A DNA stretch of 64,000 nucleotides from positions 367,501 through 431,500 of the forward strand of contig SCHM01000008.1 of assembly GCA_004123355.1 (NCBI GenBank), written 5' to 3'. The notes beneath the pieces were generated by a model, which was given only the letters and a program-made list of their open reading frames with translations, was not told the origin of the DNA and ran no database searches. Shown one piece after another: positions 35,701 to 47,110 of the stretch (position 1 is its first letter; every line of letters starts with the position of its first letter). Origin of the DNA: Amphirosellinia nigrospora. Its lineage: Eukaryota > Ascomycota > Sordariomycetes > Xylariales > Xylariaceae. The translations under genes were made by a program, and so were the position numbers.

Positions 35701-38700
35701 CGACGGAATGGATTTGGCCGGCAGCGCTTTGACGTTGACTCGAATAAAGTCTCCTCGCGCACAAGCGCCAGGATACATGAAGGGACATGAGATTTCAAGT
35801 GCTCGATCCACGTTTCTTGGCTGGGAAGGTCATCACCTGGAGAAGGCTTATAAATAATGTGATCTTTCATCTCATCTACGATGACGTTTGGTGAATCCGG
35901 ATTTAATGGAGGAGCCAATGCCGGGCATAGCTTAAGGCCGGTATTGTATTCCACCATACCACGCATCAAAGCTACCAAGTCACCATGAATCCGGTCCAGT
36001 ATATCTTTAGCTGATTGATCGTCTCTAGTAGAGTATCGCACAGATACTGGACTTTGCAATATGCAAATACGTTCTGCGTCTTGCCCTAGGACCGCGTCCA
36101 AGTCCTCGGACTGCCAAAGTGAGTCCTTTTGAACCAGTGCTCGAAGTCATCGTCAAGGGCAACGACAAAATTGACTGGTTTGCGGCCTCGCTTCTTACAG
36201 GATTGTATGAAGTAACGGACATCCTCAGGATGAATGAACTGCAATGCCAGATCAGGACAGCATTTTATGATTTGCTGGGTTAGGCTCTCTGGCTCATCGA
36301 ACCATGACTCATCTAAAGCACCAGCGTCAAGTCTTTCGAGAGATCTCGCAGCAAAGTCGCTGACTAGTTCGCGATATGACGGGTTGATCCAGCGACACTG
36401 ATGACTGACATACATGAGCTGGACCAATCGAGAAATTATCTCGGCATAGGTCATGTCTTCGACATCGACCGGCTGTCCATCCATATCTTGGCCAAACCAA
36501 GGCTTAGCAAAATCAGCATTCAAGCGTCGGATAATTTCATCCTTTCGCTTGAGAAGAGCGGGCTTCCGCTCCGTCTTAGGGAGATTAAAAATGGTGTCAT
36601 CCAAGTCTTTCCAGAGGCGAACACCTCGTGTAGCCAACTTGTGGATCGGCTGACCCATCTCGGATGTCACAGTGAGAACTCCTCCCGCCGCATCCCCTTG
36701 TAAGTAGCTGTTTTCCCACTTTGCACTATCGACACCGGGAGCCTTCAATAAGAGCTTCTTTGCGCCTGCTGATGTATGAGCGTCTGTGGCAACCATCATC
36801 CGGCTGCCCAGTAGCACTCCGTCACACGGCATTGCTGGCTTGCCTAACTGAAGAGACCAAGATCCGGTCAGATAGGGGAGTATACCAGCGCCGTCTCCAA
36901 AACCGCTACCCACAACAAGGTAGATGTTTTCGTAGCGTCGAATCTCGCTGTACATCTCCAGCAGAGGTTCGTGGAAGTCCTCGCAAGAGTGATGGCCACC
37001 ACCCCGGCCGCCTGTCCATTGAAGAATGACAGGGAAAGTCGGAAATCTCTTCGCGATCTCAATAACCTCCCGTATGGCCCGTATCGATCCAGGTTTGAAG
37101 GATATGTGCTTGATTCCGAGGGTTTCAATGTACTCAGCAGCAACCTCAGGGGACGGAACACCTGCGCCGATCGTGAGACCTTCGATAGGAACACCCCGCC
37201 GCACAAGCTGGCGAATCAGCGGTATTTGATATCCTATCGCCTTAGGATCGACATAAATCAGGTTACACGTAATGCCTCGCCCCGTCGGTATGCTGGCAGC
37301 TACTTTGTTTATGGCAGCTTCCATCGCTGCGGCGTTATGATAACCGCCGCCCGCCAATTCGATATGGTATCCTGCATTTATGACGGCCGAGACGAAGTCC
37401 CATGGGACTGTTGTTGGCGTCATACCAGCTGTGATAATCGGAGGCGCTCTTAGGACACTGTTGAGTCGAGTTTCAACGTGGTAGCTGCCGTCGGAATACA
37501 TCACGACGCGGGGCTTAAATTTCTCAGCCCACGACGCTGTTGAGATGGCTAGGTCGGAAAGTGTCTGTGTGAATATTTCGGCTTTAGTCCCAATGATAGA
37601 AGAGTCTGCGGTGTCGATCCTGGCACCGTCGATGACGCGAACTCCGCAGCCGTCTACCGTCTTATAAACCATGTCACTAAAACGCCCCGACCCTAAGGAA
37701 ATTATATGGGAAACGTTCTTTTCACTACGAGCTCGCAGGGTCTCGGGCCAGTCTACGATATGAGTAGTGACAGCGTCAACAAGCAATCCTGTAACGTCCG
37801 CGTTAGGCTCGTATGCTTTTCGCACATCCGCTCCGTCTTTGGTGTGAACGACTGGGATCCGTAGGTTGCTTATCGTCGCGACCTCAGGCCAAGACTTGGC
37901 CATTTGAGTCTTGACACGTTCCGCCGCCGCTTGTAAATAGGGCGAGTGGAAGGGAGAGCTGATAGGTAGGTATTGGAAGAGGATAACTGGGTTTCTCTTG
38001 CTATGGGGATTCGACTCTGATCAGCCCATTTGCCGCGCAAATCTGACTAAGACTCGAGATCAGGCCTTGGAGACTTCTTGGTGGCCCAGCGACAACGTGG
38101 TCTTTCGGACCATTTATCAGGGATAGATATAGCTGTTCATGCTTTCGAAGGTGTTTGTTGTTGGTGGCTATGAAGTGTTCCAGGTATTTTCGAGGAATGC
38201 CGCGCACCAACAACATGTATGAAGGACTTCCGTATCCGTTTTGTATGCTATCATTAATCATCGCCGGGCTGATGGGCGATCCGGGCGCCGACCTGGCTTT
38301 CGTATCCCATCCAAAAAAGGAGTTCCACCGCCCATCTCGCTTCATCAAAGAAGGACTCCCAGGAATGTGACTTTGCCACTGCGGCTGCAATGACTATACC
38401 TTGAGAGTGGCCGGTGATTCCTGACAGGGCCTGCCCATCTCACCTGGTGTCTTCCCCAACAGCTTGCAGATTATAGAGTAGTGTAGTAGTCCCGTAAGTC
38501 GATGACGGGGAAGCTAACAGCAGCGCTAGCTATGAAGGTCTTGTCTGGTGTTGTTGATGGATCGGCGAGCCAGCCCAACACGTCAATCTCTCGGCCTAGG
38601 TAAAATGAATTTGTATCAGGATGACGTGAAAGCGAATAAAGTGCAGCACCAAGAGAAGCCATCAATGACTCGACAAGGGTTGGTAGAGTGAGTATAGCTC

Positions 38701-39239
38701 TGCTAACTCATCCACGCAGGCACTATTAGCTGCGCCTTGACCTCCAAAAGCCATAAGAATTGAGGCATTGGGTCTTTTGCTAGTTTTGGAAGGGCGCTTG
38801 GACTTGATAAGAGAGGAAAAGGTAATTTCGACTGCAGCAGCATAAATGTTCGCAACACTGATTTCTGTGTTGACGACCCATCGGGTAGCCCTCGGATAAA
38901 ATCGTGAACGTCTCTTTTTTGCATGATTTCGGAGTGGACGGCGTAAAATAGGCGTATTAGAGGACCCGGCGGGACCTTGCGCCCTAGGAGGAATTCGAGG
39001 AATCTGAACGCCAGAGCAGCGCCGGACATGGATTTTGTGCCTGCGGCTTGACTCTCTGGCTGCGCCAGCGACGCCAGGAAAGCTTTTCGATGTTCATTTA
39101 GTTGGTATGCATCTGATAGCCCCAAGGGCAACTCTTGGTCAACATCATGATAGCTGATTGTGAATTTACCAAGAGTTTCGGTTAATTCTGGTGTTGGGTT
39201 GATCTCATAATAAGACGATGGACTCCCTTCTGAACTCAT
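32748..39239 (-). CDS. Fungal-type fatty acid synthase beta subunit, cluster-dedicated
   Basis: Four exons: 39239..34133, 34054..33566, 33512..33397 and 33179..32748 (introns 78, 53 and 217 bp). Domains run in the standard beta order. Acetyltransferase: AFGGQG oxyanion loop and GITGHSQGI nucleophile Ser. Enoyl reductase: AGMTPTTVPWDF, QWTGGRGGGHHSCEDFH and GSGFGDG. MaoC-like dehydratase: DCNPIHGSPIF. Malonyl/palmitoyl transferase: VFTGQGSQSVGMGMAL and AGHSLGEYGAL. Such subunits form the multienzyme with an alpha subunit and release acyl-CoA. The start is the ATG at 39239 (MSSEGSPSSYY). About 15 missing bases (near 38768, 38676, 38490, 38417, 38320, 38020, 36112, 35400, 34710, 34650, 34490 and 34440) break the frame. 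Replacing them gives 2053 codons with every intron phase satisfied. It shares a promoter with the divergent dehydratase gene. Chain length cannot be read from sequence, but cluster context points to a short or medium chain. Confidence 0.93.
33207..33379. repeat. 14 bp minisatellite inside FAS beta intron 3
   Basis: About 12 imperfect tandem copies of AATTGGGGATTAGG (plus-strand reading), with variants such as GGGGGTTAGG, GGGGGCTAGG and GGGGATCAGG. The array fills almost all of the 217 bp third intron of FAS beta (33396..33180) and accounts for its length compared with the other introns of the gene (53-78 bp). The splice sites (GTAAGC; ACAATAG) lie outside the array and remain intact. Confidence 0.92.
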
Positions 39240-39946
39240 ATTGGCAACTCGGGGCAACTACTGCGCCCAATTTGAATTGCGAAGCGCCACGAAAACAAAA
39301 GAAATCAGACAGTTGTCCTTCGTGGATGAGAGGTGGTTAACGATGATAAATTTAGCGGAACAGGTCTCGCCCTAGAGAACACGAACACAAGAGCCAAACG
39401 GTAAGAAGGTCGACAGTTGTCTGGAAGTAACCAATACATGAGTGAAGTATTCAACTGGCACTGGATTATATCGAAGAGTTGCTCAAGTCACAGCAGGTTT
39501 CAAAGGCTATGTGCCCTTTCATATTCGAGACTAGCTACTAGGTTCGTTGCCTAAATCGTGTGATTAAGCTCCAGTGTTCCCGCATGGCGACGTGATACGA
39601 TAAGAAGCTGACAATTCACAGATTTGACGAATCTGTCAGACATTCAATTACACAAATCGATCAACCCCTGTGGTCACCGTGTCGGCCACCTTTGCGCCGA
39701 CATACTTCGGACGCTTTTGGTATGGTCCGAGTTGGGCCCGAGCGCAATTCGGGCCCGGCCCCGACTGCCGAACACCCTCAACGTCTGAGTAAGCGGGCGG
39801 CACGTCACGGAGAGAGATAAGCAATGCTTGCCAGAATCAAGAATCCGTAATATGAGAAGATTATAATGGGGGCTGGGAAGCATTTGTGAGATGCGCTTCC
39901 TGGGCCCTGCTTGGCGACAGGTGACAAACTCGGGAATACAGACAAG
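39240..39946. promoter_or_regulatory. Divergent promoter shared by FAS beta and the dehydratase gene
   Basis: 707 bp separate the start codons of two head-to-head cluster genes. It contains a perfect 8 bp dyad, GGGCCCGA at 39734-39741 and TCGGGCCC at 39749-39756 with a 7 bp spacer, and a 7 bp dyad ACAGATT/AATCTGT at 39618-39636 with a 5 bp spacer. It also has several CGG and CCG triplets. These are candidate binding sites for a Zn2Cys6 dimer; binding is inference. Confidence 0.5.
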
Positions 39947-41499
39947 ATGCATATCCACAACCAGACGACAACTCGGAGAGGCCATACGACGAAGTCATCA
40001 TTCGCGTCGTTGACTATGCCTATGACTACGAGGTCACTTCGGAGCCAGCTCTGGCTCGGGCCAAGATGGCACTCATTGACTCCTTTGGAGTAGCCATCGA
40101 GAGTCTGGCTCTGAGCAAGGAATGTGAAGCGCTAGTCAAGCCATTACTGCCTGGTGCAGGCTCTGTTGCTGGGGCTTCAAGCTACCGGGGACACCATATT
40201 CGATGGATGTCCTCCAGGCTGCCTTCAACATGGGTGCAATGATTCGCTATCTCGATCATAATGATGCATTTGCTGGTGCTGAATGGGGTCACCCGTCCGG
40301 TATGTTGGGAAACGCCCTAACTGCCCGTCATGCCAAGGCAGCAGATTTCACTCCTCACGCAATTGCTAACTAGAGAGTATAGATAACCTTGGAGCTATCC
40401 TTGTCATCGCAGATGTGCTGACGAGGGATGCACTTGCTAGGGGAAAGGAGGACGAGGTTATTACGATGAAACAGGTCCTGGTCAGCTTAATAAAGGCCTA
40501 CGAGATCCAAGGCTGCTTTCAGGTAAAAAACGCATTCAATCGCGTGGGACTGGACCACACAATTCTGGTCAAAATCGCATCTACGGCCGTAGTCTGCTGG
40601 CTGATGGGACTCTCGCGGGAACAGGCCCGCTCGGCCGTCTCACACGCCTGGGTGGACGGGCATCCTCTGCGCACATTTCGCCAATCGCCAAACACAGGGC
40701 CACGAAAGGGGTGGTCGGCCGGTGATGCGTGCATGCGAGCAGTCCACCTAGCCAGCGTAGCAAGAGCAGGCCAGCCGGGAATCAAGACGCCGTTAACAGC
40801 GGCGCGATGGGTTTCTATGAAGTCTTAAACAAAGGCAACGCATTCGAACTCCCGCGGCCCTTCGGCACCTGGGTAGTCGAGAATGCCATCTTCAAAGTGC
40901 TGACTGCAGAAGGCCACGGTCTAACAGCGGTAGAAGCTACAATGGTAGCAAGCCAAAAGCTACAGGAGCGCGGCCTTGACCCTATCAAGGATATCAAGAG
41001 CATTCACGTGCGCACTCAAGAAGCGGCTATGATCATCATCAATAAGAAAGGCCCGCTGCATAATGCCGCAGATAGAGATCATTGCCTAAGATATATGATG
41101 GCAGTGGTGTTGCTGAAGAACGGCGCTGAGGTTGAGACGGAAGATTACCAAAATGACAGTCCTTGGGCTACCGATCCTCGCGTGGAGGCTCTGCGGTCTA
41201 TCATCACGATGGAGGAAGATGTGCAGTTTACGAAGGATTATCATAATCCTGAGATCCGCAGCGTCGGCTGCTCCATCGATTTCACCCTCAAAGATGGAAC
41301 AGATTTTAACACAAGACTCGAGTTCCCTCTGGGTCATCCGGCCCGTAACGAAGAGAGCTTCCCTATGGTGCGGAAAAAGGCTATCCGTAACCTAGAACTC
41401 AAGCTACCGAAAATCGACGTCGCTCAAATCATGGCAACTTTAGACCAGTCGGATTTTGCCTTACCTACAAGCAAATTCATCGACATGTTTCATCAGTGA
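39947..41499 (+). CDS. 2-methylcitrate dehydratase-like enzyme (MmgE/PrpD), alkylcitrate dehydratase
   Basis: Exons 39947..40299 and 40383..41499 join across an 83 bp intron (GTATGT...GTATAG) and encode about 490 aa. PrpD hallmarks are present: RAKMALIDSFGVAIESLAL, AAFNMGAMIRYLDHNDAF, AEWGHPSDNLGAI, KTPLTAARWGFYEVL, and the C-terminal FPLGHPARNEESFPMVRKK. PrpD converts 2-methylcitrate to 2-methylaconitate. In alkylcitrate clusters a homologue dehydrates the alkylcitrate to an alkylaconitate, and that role is inferred here. The start is the ATG giving MHIHNQTTTR. Three missing G or nearby bases (about 39975, 40190 and 40810) break the frame; with them the CDS is exactly 491 codons. It is divergent from FAS beta and convergent with the decarboxylase-like gene, 292 bp apart. 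Confidence 0.92.
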
Positions 41500-41791
41500 G
41501 GTCAGGATTGTAAAGTAGAAGGTGGAATGATATAGGATATAGAAAATATAGACCGAAATTCTCATAATCATTCAATTGAGACAGCGTTATCTCTGAACTA
41601 TGGGCTTATTTACAACTATGACATGAATAAAGGGCGATGGTGCAAGCAGGTTACAAGACTCTCATGATGTTATAGATAGAATGTTATAGGATTGAAAACA
41701 CCAACTAGCTCTACAACATAAACAACACGATCAATCATGTCTTATTGTAACTTCTCGGATTTATTATGCTATATCATATTTGCTGTATACT
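41500..41791. other. Convergent 3' intergenic region
   Basis: 292 bp lie between the stop codons of the dehydratase (+) and decarboxylase-like (-) genes. It is AT-rich and must contain both polyadenylation regions; no specific signal is certain. Confidence 0.5.
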
Positions 41792-43380
41792 TTAATCTAC
41801 TGCTCTCTTTGCAGGCTTTGCCAGTATCTGGAGAAGTTCCGACACATCTTCGAGCTGATCTATTCCCAGGACTAATTTCTCGATCTTCTCTACCCGCTCC
41901 TCATCAATCACTGAGGCGGCTAATTTCCGATACTTTGATCGGATTTCCTCGTTAGTGATTGGTGGGTCAAAGCCTTTTGGCATGTGAACGGTTTCCTCGA
42001 CGGTAGTGCCATCATCGAATTCGGCTACAACATGAGCGCCACACTGGTGATTCGGCTTGTCAAACTGGGAGTCGTGATGACAGGTCGTCTTGTTCACAAG
42101 CTCCCAAACTTCATCCCGGTTAAGCTGACTGTCGGCGAACTGGGCGATGAGGACCTGGTTATCGATTAACTGCGTGGCACTGATGTAAGCAGCGCACATT
42201 TGTGAGCCCGTGCTGGTTAGGGGTCGCTCGTGTGGCGCCCAGCCATCGTGGTGAAGGATGGTTTCCGACAACCCGACTTTGATACTCTTTAAGCCTTTGA
42301 GGCCTTCGCCTGAAAAGCGCTCTGGGTGGGTTTTCTGGAGGCTCTCTAGCGCTTCCACGAGCCCGTGACAGCCACCAACGCAAGCGTGCAGCTTGAAACG
42401 GATACGAGACGTATGCCACACGTCACCAAGCCCTGCGACGACCTCACGCACGTCATACCGGGGCGTCTTGGTACTGCCCTGGCTGAACATGTTCAGGAAG
42501 CCGCCGTAGTTGCGCTCGTAGACCTTCTTGATGCCGACGTAGCCGTTTCGGGCTAGAAGGGCACCGAATAGGCCATTGCGGGCCGCGATGCCATGCTGCA
42601 TTCGCTTCACCATTCCTTCGAACTGCGCCGCCATTAGCCCGCAGGCTTGGGTGCAGGCAATGCCGATGGCCGACTCGGTGTCGATGGCCGACAGCCCTAG
42701 CAGTTTTGATGATGCCGCCGCCGCCGCAGGACAGCCAAAGACGACCCCTGAGTGCCATCCTCTGACTAGCAGATCAGTACCGTGGATTGCCATGCCTGAG
42801 CGAGGGCCAGTTTCGAAGCCTGCGATTGCGGCGGTAAGAAAATCGATTCCAGAGACAGTGCGAGCCGGCTCCGAGGCATCTTGACTCTGTTCATTGGCGG
42901 CACCCCGGCGGACCTTGCTGTTCTTCACTTGCGCAGCAGCGAATATGGAGCCGAGCACGACGCTGGCCGAGTGCAGTGGCGCGACGCTGTGATAATCATC
43001 CAACTCGGTCGCCTGGATGAAGCCGCCATTCAACACGGCGGCCGCGAGAGGGCCCAGTTTCTAAGAGTCACGTAATCAGCCAAAGTTCGTATACATGGAC
43101 TTGGATTCGGGAGTCTGACTTCTTCATATCCTATAAGGCTGCATTGGCCTTCGGGCTCGTAGGCCAGCACAGCGTCGACGGCCTGCTCGGACCACGGGAC
43201 GTGAGACCCAACGAGGCCACACGCGATGCCGTCTAGGATGAGATGCTTGCCCCGCTCCAACACCGAATCTGGAATGTCTTTCTTCTCAAGACCGACGATC
43301 CAGCTACATAGGGTAGCAGTTACGCCGCTATTCTCGTCGTTGGTCTCGTCAAACACCACCTCGGCGCTATGTTTTCCCAT
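41792..43380 (-). CDS. cis-Aconitate decarboxylase-like enzyme (MmgE/PrpD family)
   Basis: Exons 43380..43120 and 43060..41792 encode 509 aa, intact as printed. The sequence closely tracks Aspergillus terreus cis-aconitate decarboxylase (CadA): LILDGIACGLVGSHVPWSEQ, KLGPLAAAVLNGGFIQATEL, DDYHSVAPLHSAS, GTDLLVRGWHSGVVFG, GIACTQACGLMAAQ, MVKRMQHGIAARNG. These match CadA better than the dehydratase next door, and the length (CadA about 490 aa) fits. The proposed reaction is decarboxylation of the alkylaconitate to an alkylitaconate. The 59 bp intron uses an unusual donor, GTCAGA, with acceptor CTTAG in phase 0. The promoter faces the gene-poor 43.4-45.5 kb block with its CGG/CCG-rich repeats. 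Confidence 0.93.
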
Positions 43381-45488
43381 TTTGAGGATGGTGGAGAAAG
43401 GTACACCACACGCCGTAAAAGTTTTGAAATATGATATGGTATGAGAGGTCGTCACTTTCTTCAAGAAACAGCTTTCATAATATCGCTGTTCACTATTTAT
43501 TCAATAAAACTTTGTCAAACTATTTTCAATGTCTAACTATTCGTTTGTCATCCTATATCACATTGCCAGCCGGCCGGCCGCTTACCAGATAGCCAAGAGG
43601 CCAAGAGGCCAGAAGTCGAGAGCCAAGCTGTCCTCCGTGGCACTTATCCCCGGCCGCTTCGGAGCCGGCTTAATCTTACTCGATTTATGTTATCTATCGA
43701 CATTGATCGATGTTTGAAACCGACGGCTTATCGTGATGGTCAAATGCCCCTCGGCCGCCTCGGAACCGGCAATCTTACTCTAGTTTTACTGAGGCCATGT
43801 TGTTGCGAAGTGTATATTTGAAATGGTATATTTGCATTAACGAGTCTTGGTGAAACTGGCATAGCCTAAGTCAGCAGCCCGCGCGGTCGTCGGCCGCCGA
43901 GTTCCAGGATGCAGTCTTAAGCAACACCATTACAAAAAACAAGAAAGCCATAATTCCGCTCCGCCTAATCTGCCCTACACTAATTTAGCCGCTAAAAACG
44001 GCCGACTCCAAGTCCTACACTATACCTAGTGCTTAGGTTCCCATTCCCGTTTCCGATGCTTGATTTGACGACAATGATGACAACGGCTACGAGAGATATG
44101 TAATATTCCGCCATTACCCCGACTTGACAATTATCATGCCAAGCTAACGAACTCGTTTCGGTCGTATGCGAAGCAACATACTTTACATGTGACCAACCAC
44201 AAGAATTATCACTGGAATTCTCAATCTACATACCTTAGTAAGTCTGGTATGTCTTGCAGCAACCTCCACTTAGCTCTCGATTATAGGTAGGTATGTAAGT
44301 CGATCTGCAAGATATAGTGCAGAGTGGCACTACTTAGGTGCCGGCTCTTAGCGGAGCCAGGCACGCCATCGGAATGACCTCATTCTCGCATTAGTCGCAA
44401 GAAGGATACAATACTATAGGTACCTATTACTGTGTCATATTTCAGCCTTCGGACTATGCTAAATCTCCGAAGACTAGTGTAATATCGATTTGAAATCCAG
44501 ACAAGCGCCAGCTACCTTACCTACATAGCTAGGTTAGTGGGAGCAACCTCGCTATTCAGCTAACCTCGTGCAACAAGGTAACGATCTAGTAAGCATGGGT
44601 CTAGCTAAACTCAACAGCGCGCGCGGGGTTGAATGAAGCAACGGTGTGTAGTGGGGTTGTGTCGTGGGGTCGTGTAGAGGCTCAGAACATCAGTGGCAAG
44701 AAATTGACTATACCTAAGTGATGGATTAGGTGATAACTAGACTTTACCTAGGTACTCTGCATTTGGTAATTCTCGATGGGCAATGAAGTGCACACACTTT
44801 CCTCAAGTCTAGAGCATGATTAACTTGATCCTTTCGGATCGACCTACACAAGTAGAGAGAAACAAGAGACGCCTATCTTGGTACGTTTAGTCGCATCAAC
44901 GAGTACATAATAAAAGGTTGCTTAAAATGATAAACAACATGTAAACTAGGTATTAGAATCTCGGTTGAACTGCTATAAAGCATTCACATCCTTTGATAGC
45001 CCAGTTGTATTAATGTGTAAAGGACGCACAATCTCAACACCATTCTATACATGAGATAGGTAATAGACACTTGTTCCGTAGGGTTACTAAACCAAATTTG
45101 GTACCACCTCGAGGACTCAATACCCAACGATCAACGGCCATGTTAATTTCAATCAATTGATGATTCATTTCATTTCCATTATACTCAATTGCCAATGGAA
45201 CTGATGTCTAACAAAACACTAATAGCACCAACAACAAAAGTAATAGAGTCAGAAAAATATCCATCTCTACGTATCTTCAGATTCCTTTGTCATGATATGT
45301 TCCTAGGTTACTAGAAGGCATGGCTAAGCCGATATTACTGACGAAATGTCGGCCTGATTTTAAAGCTAGGTAGAAAAAAATCAATTTAGCAGCTATGTGC
45401 CGCATTTCTAATACTCTATGGAATAATACAGCATTGGAAAAGTTTCCCATCCGAAAAATATGCCAAAACTCAAAGGTTTTTAACCTCC
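43381..45488. promoter_or_regulatory. Upstream region of the decarboxylase-like gene, with CGG/CCG-rich direct repeats
   Basis: No supported gene in 2.1 kb. At 43648-43681 and 43747-43781 two imperfect copies of a block occur, each containing CGGCCGC, then CGGAGCCGGC or CGGAACCGGC, then AATCTTACTC. A third partial CGGCCGCCGAG lies near 43891. CGG-NN-CCG is a plausible Zn2Cys6 dimer site. The palindrome TACCTAGGTAC is at 44745-44755. The rest is AT-rich and also holds the 3' side of the citrate synthase gene. Confidence 0.45.
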
Positions 45489-47110
45489 CTATTCCTTCAG
45501 GTTTAGATTACCTGTGTATTTCTGACCTGGGCGCCAAATACGTGGTTTTCCCTCTGCAATATCATGTCAGTAAGTCTTATTAAAAGAGTAGAGTGGAGGA
45601 TGACGAACCCATAGCCTCTTTCCAATGAGCCATGAAGCCCTGCGTCCTTGATACGACGGAAATTGGGAGGATGAAGTTGGCCGGGAACCCGCTGCATTGT
45701 GGTTACTTGTCAGTCTACTAGCTGTTCTCTTCCGCATCTAGATATCGAGGTGAACTCACAGCGCTTTATACGCAAATGCAGCAAACAGGTCGGCATTAGG
45801 TCGCAGTTTTCTCGAGATAAAGTACTCGTCCTGAGCAGCTGCGCGATCCAGCGCAAAAGCGATTTGTAATAGCGGATCTTTGCTGGCCTCTTCCGTCAAC
45901 TCATTCAGGATCTCACTGATATAAGTGAAGCGGGGATCGGTGACACGATAGACGCGGTGTCCGTAGCCAAACAAACGCTCCTTTCCGGCCTTGACGCGCT
46001 CGATCTTCTCCGGCACCGCCTCGACGCTTCCGATCTCTTCGATGCTCTTGTATGCAACTTCGATAGCTCCGCCGTGTAAGGGACCGTAGGTGGCTGAGAT
46101 GGCGGAGATCAGAGATGAGATTACGTCGGGCAATGCTGAGGCGGTTTGTAGCAGAGCGGCGGTGGAACATGTCATTTCGTGATCTGCGACGGTTGTCCAT
46201 AGGCGCTCGATCACGTCCACGTAACGCGGGTTGGGCTCTCCCGTGCTCTCGTCAACGAGACCCGTCATGAGCATGAAGTTCTGGACGTAAGAGAAGTCCT
46301 TCCTGGGCGGGGTGAACGTTTTGCCGTGTGGTGACAGTATGCTGCTGCTGTGATCATCGACAGGCTAGAAAGTACCCTGATAACTTGCGTGTCTACGTTC
46401 TCTGGCTGACCGAGGTAGAGGTTCTTGGCAGCGTGGGCCGGTATTGCGTCCATTTCGGATGACTGGAGGGCACTGAGCCCAGCAATCATCATTCCCAGAA
46501 TAGATCCATTCTTTCTATCCGGCGAAAAGTGTCATTAGCCACGCCGGGTTGTAGTTGCAAGGTCTCTACATGGGATAACTTACGGGAAGGATCTGATTAC
46601 GTTGAAAACACTTTCATCGATGAGCGGGACGTCATTCAGGCGCTGTTGGTATTTTTGCGCCTCTTCTGCGGTCGGCCAGCTCCCCCATATCAGCAAATAA
46701 GAGAGATCAGAGAACTTCTTTTTGCCTATTATATCATGAATCGAGTAGCCTCTATACTGAATGGTGCCTTCAAGACCGTCACTAGCTCAGGTGTTAGGAA
46801 ATGCTTGTCCAATCAAACTTTGCGATCCATGACAGGTGGTAACTTGCATGTAAGTTATTCTGCTCTCGCTGACCAGGGTATTCGAATAGCCAGGGTCATA
46901 GACGCGGAGTCCCTGTTCGTTTTGGTATTCCGGATGCTCTTCGTCTTTGGGCGCCTTTATCGCCTTCAGGTCAGTGGCATTGATGGCATTCTGTTTCACA
47001 TCGACAGTATAGTGCTGTCGCGTTCGGCTGTCGATGATATGCAGGACGTCGCCGAGAGGCTCTTTCACAGCATGAGTGCCGTTCACTTTGGGAGTTGTGT
47101 CAGAAGTCAT
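45489..47110 (-). CDS. Alkylcitrate synthase (citrate synthase family)
   Basis: Five exons: 47110..46848, 46781..46584, 46514..45760, 45691..45609 and 45553..45489. They encode about 454 aa. Citrate synthase landmarks are RITYIDGLEGTIQYRGYSI, NGSILGMMIAGLSALQ, the active-site His segments YGPLHGGAIEVAYK and GYGHRVYRVTDPR, the catalytic Asp region AFALDRAAAQDEYF, and the C-terminal SRTQGFMAHWKEAM with RIWRPGQKYTG. There is no mitochondrial presequence (N-terminus MTSDTTPKVNG), and C-terminal NLNLKE is not a peroxisomal signal, so a cytosolic enzyme is likely. In this context it should condense a FAS-derived acyl-CoA with oxaloacetate. Intron 1 is a GC-AG intron (AT|GCAAGT). One missing A near 46320 shifts the frame; with it the CDS is exactly 455 codons. 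It is divergent from FAS alpha. Confidence 0.93.

Noticed and set aside
32748-39239. FAS beta as a pseudogene or as several separate genes
   Set aside because: Domains are complete and in order, splice sites are intact, and about 15 missing bases in short runs close the frame exactly. The same error type affects unrelated genes.
45503-45697. Separate small minus-strand ORF downstream of the citrate synthase
   Set aside because: It overlaps the last two exons of the citrate synthase (GFPANF... and RIWRPGQKYTG) in another frame.
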